DNA of 6,896 nucleotides from Spirochaetota bacterium (GTDB lineage: Bacteria; Spirochaetota; Spirochaetia; Treponematales; Treponemataceae): positions 1 to 6,896 of the forward strand of contig JAKJFV010000083.1 of NCBI GenBank assembly GCA_022704725.1, read 5' to 3'. Each line of letters begins with the position of its first letter. Position 1 is the stretch's first letter. Under the pieces are notes generated by a model, which worked only from the letters and a program-made list of their open reading frames with translations, searched no databases and had not been told where the DNA came from. Shown here piece after piece: positions 1 through 4,166 of the stretch. Made by a program: the position numbers and the translations under genes.

Positions 1-169
1 CATTCATCTGCCTCTGGCACTCGCTTGCAATGGTGTCAAACACAATACTCGACTTGCCGCTCCCCGACACGCCGGTAAACACGACAATCTTCTCTTTTGG
101 AATCTTTAGATCCACATTTTTAAGGTTGTTTTCTCTCAACCCTTTAATACATATTTCGTTATTACTCAT
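1..169 (-). CDS. UvrA-like ABC ATPase, N-terminal fragment (runs off the left edge)
   Basis: Only the first 56 codons are present, starting at the ATG at 169-167. They show the opening of a UvrA-family nucleotide-binding domain: an N-terminal strand and [12 protein letters not shown] (about residues 14-25), then Walker [10 protein letters not shown] (about residues 34-42), then [15 protein letters not shown]. The [10 protein letters not shown] stretch, rather than the YAEGQRRY-type wording of the housekeeping repair UvrA, suggests a short UvrA paralogue of the kind often linked to drug or antibiotic resistance (DrrC-like, excinuclease-A-like) rather than the SOS repair subunit; this is inference from a fragment. 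A purine-rich AGGAGA lies 15 nt before the ATG, too far to be a good ribosome site, and it sits inside the promoter rather than the predicted transcript. The UvrA-family call is secure; the subfamily call is not. Confidence 0.85.
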   Translation of the reverse strand, partial: MSNNEICIKGLRENNLKNVDLKIPKEKIVVFTGVSGSGKSSIVFDTIASECQRQMN

Positions 170-175
170 ACCTAT

Positions 176-206
176 AGTATACAGTCTCCTGTAGGGGGAG
201 AGTCAA
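176..206 (-). promoter_or_regulatory. MerR-type promoter/operator of the UvrA-like gene (19-bp spacer)
   Basis: On the minus strand, TTGACT (206-201) is followed by exactly 19 bp and then TATACT (181-176). Between the hexamers is a dyad, ACTCTCC...GGAGACT (6 of 7 symmetric positions), centred in the spacer. A near-consensus promoter with a 19-bp spacer holding an inverted repeat is the established signature of promoters activated by MerR-family regulators, which twist the DNA to realign the hexamers. The ATG lies only 6 nt after the -10 box, so the predicted transcript would begin at or within a base or two of the start codon. No MerR gene is visible in the window. Confidence 0.75.
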
Positions 207-222
207 ATAGAATTTTATATAT

Positions 223-350
223 CTAATTCTATGGAAAAACTCGTCATTCGTCCCGTTCGTTCCGTTCCTTTCAGTCACTCCAAGACGGAACGATGCCGGT
301 TTTTCCATAGAATTAGCATTATCTCAATGGCGCCGTGATGGCTGGTGGAA
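223..350. repeat. Palindromic repeat, copy 1 (long hairpin plus conserved tail)
   Basis: A perfect 18-bp inverted repeat forms the outer stem: 223-240 pairs with 299-316. Inside it is a second perfect stem, CGTTCCGT (258-265) with ACGGAACG (285-292), and a 19-nt loop. Immediately 3' of the outer stem is a tail, GCATTATCTCAATG (316-329), that is identical in copy 2. The stretch 252-294 matches 388-430 at 40 of 43 bases. There is no plausible gene here. It could be a structured RNA, a MITE- or REP-like mobile palindrome, or a bidirectional termination/insulating hairpin. The repeat is certain; its role is unknown. Confidence 0.9.
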
Positions 351-359
351 TCCTAATGA

Positions 360-486
360 TTAATTCTACAAGTAAACTGTAATACAGCCCGTTCGTTCCG
401 TTCCATTCAGTCACTCCAAGGCGGAATGATAACGTTTTTTTCGTAGGATTAGCATTATCTCAATGACCCAAGGGGCTAGCGTAGTC
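360..486. repeat. Palindromic repeat, copy 2 (diverged tandem copy)
   Basis: This copy is offset 136 bp from copy 1. The inner stem is CGTTCCGT (394-401) with GCGGAATG (421-428), which pairs fully if read as + strand RNA, using two G-U wobbles. The outer stem is TAATTCTAC (361-369) with GTAGGATTA (443-451), again fully paired with one U-G wobble. Farther in, the outer stem is interrupted by mismatches and a bulge. The tail GCATTATCTCAATG (452-465) is unchanged, and weaker similarity to copy 1 continues through GGCTAGC...GTCC up to about 486. Confidence 0.85.
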
Positions 487-487
487 C

Positions 488-676
488 TTATTTCTTATTA
501 ACCGGTCCAATTGTCTTCACATCCTTAATCATAAAACTTATGGTATATGCCGTCATAATTAGTGCAGAAACCGGCATACAGGCAGAGAAGAGTAGTAAAA
601 CTAGATATGTCTGAAGAAGAATGTTAAGATGCAGGAACGGGAAGGCAAAACGGCATGTGTGTACGGTTTCCGACAT
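488..676 (-). CDS. Weak small ORF, hydrophobic, unrecognised
   Basis: This is a 62-codon reading frame with a hydrophobic stretch from about residue 10 to 50 that could form one or two membrane segments (around FLHLNILLQTYLVLLLFSAC and ALIMTAYTISFMI), ending in a basic tail. I do not recognise it. There is no Shine-Dalgarno sequence before the ATG, and the frame stays open a further 29 or so codons upstream without a better start. It may therefore be the decayed end of an older membrane-protein gene, or chance in T-rich sequence. It is the only candidate gene between copy 2 of the repeat and the end of the GntR gene. I see no clear terminator, RNA gene or promoter in 487-785. Confidence 0.18.
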   Translation of the reverse strand: MSETVHTCRFAFPFLHLNILLQTYLVLLLFSACMPVSALIMTAYTISFMIKDVKTIGPVNKK

Positions 677-785
677 GGCGGCTGTAATAGTAAAGATTTT
701 TATAACCAGCTGTTTAATAACAACAGAAAAATCAAACCTGATTACAACACAACACCTAATGAAAAATCATTGTGAAAAACTTTTG

Positions 786-1478
786 TTATAAAAAATAAGA
801 AGCATAATCTTTGGTGATGCGTTCAGCTATTCTATGCATACCTCCTTGTAAATGTTCATTAATAAAGCCTGATATTTTACCGGTTTCTTTTTTTTCTATA
901 AGCTCAAACAAGTGTTCATGTTCATTGAAAATATCTTTGCAGTGATCTGTATCTTTCAGATCGAGCATGCGAAAACGTGAATAATGAAATTGAGACCGCT
1001 GAATTATTTTCCAAAGGACTTCCTTTTTTTCATGAGTAAACCAGATTGAATGAAACTCATAATCGGCTTCGAAAAACTTATTAATATCTATTGCATCGCT
1101 TACGAGGATTCTTTGAATATTTATTCTATAGCGTAGTTCTTCTATTTGATACGGTGTAATTTTCCCTATAAAGTCTGACAGCACCGCAGATTCTACAATG
1201 CTTCTCATATAAATAACCTGCTGGATGGCATCGTAATCTAAAAGGGATGCAATAGAGCCTTTATAAGAAACTGTTGTTAATAACCCTGCATTCTGCAGCC
1301 GCATAAATGCTTCCCGCACGGGAGTACGGGATGCATTGAATCGTGAACAAATACTGCTCTCACAAACTTCCTCTCCCGGCTTTATGGTAAGATTAAGAAT
1401 TTCCCGTTTGAGTGTTGTGTAAATTAATCCTGCAGAATCCTGCGGCTTCACCGGTTGTACTTGTTCACGATCTTTCAT
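786..1478 (-). CDS. GntR-family (FadR/FCD subfamily) transcriptional regulator
   Basis: The protein has 230 residues, normal for the FadR subfamily. Residues about 15-80 form the winged helix-turn-helix, with the diagnostic SRTPVREAFMRLQNAGLL at 50-67. Residues about 88-215 form the all-helical FCD effector domain. Its usual metal/ligand residues appear as D139 and H143 (ADYEFH), H187 (EHEHLFELI) and H209 (NEHL), so it probably binds a small carboxylate through a metal ion. It lies 42 bp downstream of the SDR gene on the same strand, so the two are probably one operon, and a weak AAAGGA ribosome site sits 11 nt before the ATG. FCD regulators of this kind (for example UxuR and ExuR) control hexuronate catabolism. 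The GTATAC palindromes in the divergent promoter region are the obvious targets, implying it represses both kdu transcripts and itself. The inducer is inferred to be a uronate or a KDG-pathway intermediate. Confidence 0.93.
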   Translation of the reverse strand: MKDREQVQPVKPQDSAGLIYTTLKREILNLTIKPGEEVCESSICSRFNASRTPVREAFMRLQNAGLLTTVSYKGSIASLLDYDAIQQVIYMRSIVESAVLSDFIGKITPYQIEELRYRINIQRILVSDAIDINKFFEADYEFHSIWFTHEKKEVLWKIIQRSQFHYSRFRMLDLKDTDHCKDIFNEHEHLFELIEKKETGKISGFINEHLQGGMHRIAERITKDYASYFL

Positions 1479-1520
1479 GGCAGTCTTATTCCTTTATGCT
1501 GGTTATTACTATGATCATTA

Positions 1521-2321
1521 TTACGGCTGTTTTCCTATGTATGCTAAAATTCCGCCGTCTACATAGAGTATGTGACCGTTTACAAAGTTTGAAGCATCCG
1601 ATGCTAAAAAGACAGCCGGACCCATAAGGTCTTCTGTTGTTCCCCAGCGTTCTGCAGGAGTTTTAGCCAGAATAAAGGCATCAAAGGGATGACGGGAGCC
1701 GTCAGCCTGTTTTTCCCGTAAGGGAGCTGTCTGCGGGGTTTCAATGTAGCCCGGTCCTAATCCGTTACACTGAATATTTGCATGGCCGAATTCTGAGCAG
1801 ATATTTCGCGTAAGCATTTTTAAACCGCCCTTTGCTGCTGCATAGGCAGAGACTGTTTCCCTTCCCAGTTCACTCATCATAGAGCAGATATTGATGATCT
1901 TGCCGTGTCCTTTTTTAATCATCGACGGCAGTACAGCCTTTGATACAATAAAAGGCGCATTCAAGTCAATATCAATAACCTTTCTAAAATCTTCTACAGA
2001 CATTTCACACATAGGTATTCTTTTTATTATTCCTGCATTATTAACAAGAATATCAATTATACCAACATCCTTCTCTATAGAAGAAACCATACCATTAACA
2101 GCATTCTCATCGGTTACATCGCATACATAACCGTGAGCAGGTATACCGCTCGTTTTGTAAGCTGATATTCCCTTGTCAACAAGTTCCTGATTAATGTCGT
2201 TAAATACGATTTTTGCACCATAAGCTGCAAGACCGCTGGCAATTGCAAATCCAATACCATAGGAGGCGCCTGTTACTAGAGCGACCTTTCCGTCAAGACG
2301 AAAGCTTTTTTCATTAAACAT
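1521..2321 (-). CDS. kduD: SDR-family oxidoreductase, KduD / gluconate 5-dehydrogenase type
   Basis: The protein is a complete 266-residue classical short-chain dehydrogenase. The cofactor loop TGASYGIG is at 17-24 and NNAG at 94-97. The catalytic residues are N121, S147, Y160 and K164 (YAAAK), with GPGYIETP at 189-196 after the active site. The sequence, including the C-terminal DGGILAYIGKQP, resembles proteins usually named gluconate 5-dehydrogenase in gut anaerobes. Next to kduI, the expected reaction is NAD(P)H-dependent reduction of 3-deoxy-2,5-hexodiulosonate to 2-keto-3-deoxygluconate in the cytoplasm. The start is supported by AGAGGAGT (2334-2327) 5 nt before the ATG. It is the first gene of a leftward operon with the GntR regulator. 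The SDR call is certain. The choice between KduD and gluconate/other ketoacid activity rests on context. Confidence 0.9.
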   Translation of the reverse strand: MFNEKSFRLDGKVALVTGASYGIGFAIASGLAAYGAKIVFNDINQELVDKGISAYKTSGIPAHGYVCDVTDENAVNGMVSSIEKDVGIIDILVNNAGIIKRIPMCEMSVEDFRKVIDIDLNAPFIVSKAVLPSMIKKGHGKIINICSMMSELGRETVSAYAAAKGGLKMLTRNICSEFGHANIQCNGLGPGYIETPQTAPLREKQADGSRHPFDAFILAKTPAERWGTTEDLMGPAVFLASDASNFVNGHILYVDGGILAYIGKQP

Positions 2322-2333
2322 ATCTTACTCCTC

Positions 2334-2353
2334 TGTATACTTTGTTATACAAA
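2334..2353. promoter_or_regulatory. Putative GntR operator(s) in the leader of the SDR-gntR operon
   Basis: TGTATACT (2334-2341, containing GTATAC) directly abuts a degenerate dyad with arms TTTGT (2341-2345) and ACAAA (2349-2353). The first core fits the FadR-subfamily operator pattern GT-N-AC-like (yGTM-KACr). It lies about 35 bp downstream of the predicted minus-strand start point, so bound repressor would block elongation. It also overlaps the 5' end of the SDR ribosome site. Confidence 0.5.
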
Positions 2354-2368
2354 CATAACAATTAATGA

Positions 2369-2397
2369 TTGACAGGTACAGTATAGCGCTATATACT
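2369..2397 (+). promoter_or_regulatory. Sigma-70-type promoter of the kduI operon
   Basis: A consensus TTGACA (2369-2374) and TATACT (2392-2397) are separated by exactly 17 bp. Transcription would start near 2404, giving a leader of about 80 nt that contains both right-hand GTATAC palindromes. The core overlaps the leftward promoter over 2380-2397. Confidence 0.75.
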
Positions 2398-2408
2398 AAG
2401 TTTGTAAA
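2380..2408 (-). promoter_or_regulatory. Sigma-70-type promoter of the SDR-gntR operon
   Basis: On the minus strand, TTTACA (2408-2403) is followed by 17 bp and then TATACT (2385-2380). Start of transcription is predicted near 2373. The two opposing -10 boxes flank the perfect palindrome TATAGCGCTATA (2382-2393), so the two promoters share DNA and polymerase probably cannot occupy both at once. Confidence 0.65.
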
Positions 2409-2416
2409 TGTATACA
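2409..2416. promoter_or_regulatory. Putative GntR operator 1 in the kduI leader
   Basis: TGTATACA is a perfect 8-bp palindrome that matches the FadR-subfamily consensus core. It begins about 5 bp downstream of the predicted kduI start point and also touches the upstream edge of the leftward -35 box, so one bound dimer could interfere with both promoters. Confidence 0.55.
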
Positions 2417-2426
2417 GATAACTTTT

Positions 2427-2436
2427 TTGTATACAA
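2427..2436. promoter_or_regulatory. Putative GntR operator 2 in the kduI leader
   Basis: TTGTATACAA is a perfect 10-bp palindrome centred 19 bp from the centre of operator 1, close to two helical turns, so two repressor dimers would sit on nearly the same face of the DNA. It is in the kduI 5' leader. Confidence 0.6.
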
Positions 2437-2475
2437 TTAAGTTTTAAAGGTCAACAAGCACTGGTTGCCCTATAT

Positions 2476-2481
2476 AGGAGG
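2476..2481 (+). promoter_or_regulatory. Ribosome binding site of kduI
   Basis: AGGAGG lies 4 nt before the ATG at 2486. It decides the start against an in-frame TTG at 2465, which has no ribosome site and would lie upstream of this one. Confidence 0.85.
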
Positions 2482-2485
2482 AATC

Positions 2486-3325
2486 ATGGATATTAGGTAT
2501 TCTGTTAATCAGAGAGATTTCAAAAGGTACACTACAGAAGAAATTCGCAATGAATTTCTCATTGATACTGTTTTTAAAAGCGGCGATGTAACGGCAGTAT
2601 ATTCACACGTTGATAGAATGGTAACATTGGGCGCTATGCCTGTGAATAGCAGGCTGTCAATAGAGAAGAACATGGACTGCTGGAAAAACTTCGGAACACA
2701 ATTTTTTCTTGAGCGCAGAGAACTCGGCATTATCAATATAGGCGGCGAAGGAAAAGTTTTTGCCGATGAAAATGTGTACACAATGGGAAATCTCGATGCC
2801 CTGTATCTTCCAATGGGAACAAAAAAAATTGAGTTCGAAAGCACAGGAACAGAGAGTGCAAAGTTTTACATGTGTTCAGCGCCCGCTCATAAGGCCTGTC
2901 CTGCAAAACATATTACAAGCGAAGAAGCTGCTCAAAAAGAATTAGGAGATTCATTGACTGCAAATAAGAGAATTATCCGTCAGTACATTCACCCGTCCGT
3001 TCTTGAAACCTGCCAGCTTTCTATGGGTGTAACAACCCTTGCTCCCGGTTCTGTTTGGAACACTATGCCATGCCACACACACGAACGCCGCATGGAAGTA
3101 TATATGTATTTTAATGTCCCGAAAGACAATATTGTATTTCATTACATGGGTGAAGGAAGTGAAACCCGCCATGTTGTTATGCATAATGAACAGGCTATAA
3201 TTTCTCCAAGCTGGTCTATACACTCCGGATGCGGGACAAGCAATTATACATTCATCTGGTCTATGGCCGGTGAAAACCGCGTGTTCGACGACATGGACAC
3301 AATACCCGCAATGGATTTACGCTAA
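2486..3325 (+). CDS. kduI: 5-dehydro-4-deoxy-D-glucuronate isomerase (KduI)
   Basis: The protein has 279 residues; the E. coli enzyme has 278. It is a cupin-fold metalloenzyme. The known zinc ligands of E. coli KduI (H196, H198, E203, H245) are all present one residue later: H197 and H199 in CHTHERRME, E204, and H246 in SIHSGCG. It converts 5-keto-4-deoxyuronate, the open-chain form of the unsaturated uronate released by polysaccharide lyases, into 3-deoxy-2,5-hexodiulosonate in the cytoplasm. That product is the substrate expected for the divergently encoded SDR. It is first in a rightward operon with the discoidin-domain gene, 47 bp upstream of that gene's start, behind a strong promoter with two candidate GntR operators in its leader. 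The identification is secure. Confidence 0.96.
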   Translation: MDIRYSVNQRDFKRYTTEEIRNEFLIDTVFKSGDVTAVYSHVDRMVTLGAMPVNSRLSIEKNMDCWKNFGTQFFLERRELGIINIGGEGKVFADENVYTMGNLDALYLPMGTKKIEFESTGTESAKFYMCSAPAHKACPAKHITSEEAAQKELGDSLTANKRIIRQYIHPSVLETCQLSMGVTTLAPGSVWNTMPCHTHERRMEVYMYFNVPKDNIVFHYMGEGSETRHVVMHNEQAIISPSWSIHSGCGTSNYTFIWSMAGENRVFDDMDTIPAMDLR

Positions 3326-3333
3326 AAATACAA

Positions 3334-3357
3334 GGCGGATGCTCACAAGCATCCGCC
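3334..3357 (+). other. Strong intercistronic hairpin without a T-tract
   Basis: GGCGGATGC (3334-3342) and GCATCCGCC (3349-3357) form a perfect 9-bp GC-rich stem with a 6-nt loop. It begins 8 nt after the kduI stop and ends 5 nt before the ribosome site of the next gene. No run of T follows, so it is not a typical intrinsic terminator. It may stabilise the 3' end of a processed kduI mRNA or lower expression of the second gene. Confidence 0.75.
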
Positions 3358-3372
3358 GCTATGAGGAATTCA

Positions 3373-4161
3373 ATGAACTTTGAAATAACAGTAACCAATA
3401 ATTCGGGACAGATACTGTCTAACTCATCAGGAGAAAACGAAGCCGTTCTGGTGCATGAAGGCGGGTATAATGAAGGCGATGTTATATCAGTTAAGACTGA
3501 TACCTTGCCTGTTTTTGTTGTTCTTCAGCTCGATCACACTATGGCGCCTTGCTTTTGTTTTTTAAAAGAAGGCTCAGCTTCATTTACAATTCCATTCAAT
3601 GAAAAGCGTATTTCATATGCACCTTTTTCTTTTTCCGGTATCCGGCATTACATACATGTTCGCTCCGCTTCACAGGAAGAAATTCACTGCCGTAAAAATC
3701 TTGCATGTAATCCTTATGACAATCATGAGAATACCGGTATTTTTCCTCATTCAAAAGCAAATGTAGAAACACGGGGAGAATCTGTTTTTGCATCACGCAA
3801 TGCAATTGACGGATACCTTGCCTCTACCTATCACGGAGAATGGCCGTATACAAGCTGGGGAATAAACAAGGATCCAAATGCAGAATTCACATTGGACTTT
3901 GGACGCCCGGTAGTTATAGACGAAATTGTCTTATACTTGAGATCAGACTTTCCGCATGACGCATGGTGGGAAAAAGCAGCAGTTGCATTTTCAGACGGGG
4001 AAAATATGGAAATCACACTCGAAAAAAAAGCTGGAGCACAAAGTTTTAAATGTACTAAAAGAACAATTACATCACTTGTCCTAAAAAACTTAATTAAAGC
4101 TGACACCCCATCGCCCTTCCCTGCCCTTACTCAGATTCAAGTATTTGGAACAGACTTGTAA
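3373..4161 (+). CDS. Discoidin (F5/8 type C-like) carbohydrate-binding domain protein, no signal peptide
   Basis: The protein has 262 residues from the ATG at 3373, chosen because GAGGAA (3363-3368) lies 4 nt before it; the ATG at 3361 would place that site inside the gene. Residues 1 to about 115 are a beta-rich region of unknown role. Residues about 120-262 look like a galactose-binding, discoidin-type beta-sandwich, with AIDG (144-147), SWGI (161-164), LDFGR (174-178), LRSDFPHDAWWE (189-200), FSDG (206-209) and a final QVFG strand. There is no signal peptide or membrane segment, so it should be cytoplasmic, unusual for a carbohydrate-binding module. It is second in the kduI operon and ends 5 bp from the stop of the convergent lyase gene. 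It may bind imported oligo-uronides or partner the lyase; no catalytic residues are evident. The fold call is fairly sure, the function unknown. Confidence 0.8.
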   Translation: MNFEITVTNNSGQILSNSSGENEAVLVHEGGYNEGDVISVKTDTLPVFVVLQLDHTMAPCFCFLKEGSASFTIPFNEKRISYAPFSFSGIRHYIHVRSASQEEIHCRKNLACNPYDNHENTGIFPHSKANVETRGESVFASRNAIDGYLASTYHGEWPYTSWGINKDPNAEFTLDFGRPVVIDEIVLYLRSDFPHDAWWEKAAVAFSDGENMEITLEKKAGAQSFKCTKRTITSLVLKNLIKADTPSPFPALTQIQVFGTDL

Positions 4162-4166
4162 TTTTC

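Noticed and set aside
176..183. GntR operator (GTATAC) at the UvrA-like gene
   Set aside because: The GTATAC there is largely accounted for by the -10 box TATACT and the preceding G of a MerR-type promoter, and it is not an extended palindrome.
223..486. CRISPR array
   Set aside because: There are only two long palindromic units in tandem, with no short repeats separating unique spacers and no cas genes.
700..785. Intrinsic terminator for the SDR-gntR operon
   Set aside because: Only short AT-rich stems such as AATGA/TCATT and CTGTT/AACAG are present, without a GC stem followed by a T-run.
1412..1627. Plus-strand ORFs inside the GntR and SDR genes, and similar antisense ORFs elsewhere
   Set aside because: They overlap well-supported genes in other frames, have no family features and lack ribosome sites.
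2465..2485. Earlier TTG start for kduI
   Set aside because: It has no ribosome site of its own, and the strong AGGAGG at 2476-2481 points to the ATG at 2486, which also gives the expected family length.
2398..2485. Riboswitch in the kduI leader
   Set aside because: The 80-nt leader is AT-rich, and its only structure is the short GTATAC palindromes, which are better explained as protein-binding sites.
3361..3372. ATG at 3361 as start of the discoidin-domain gene
   Set aside because: It lacks a ribosome site, while GAGGAA just after it fits the ATG at 3373.
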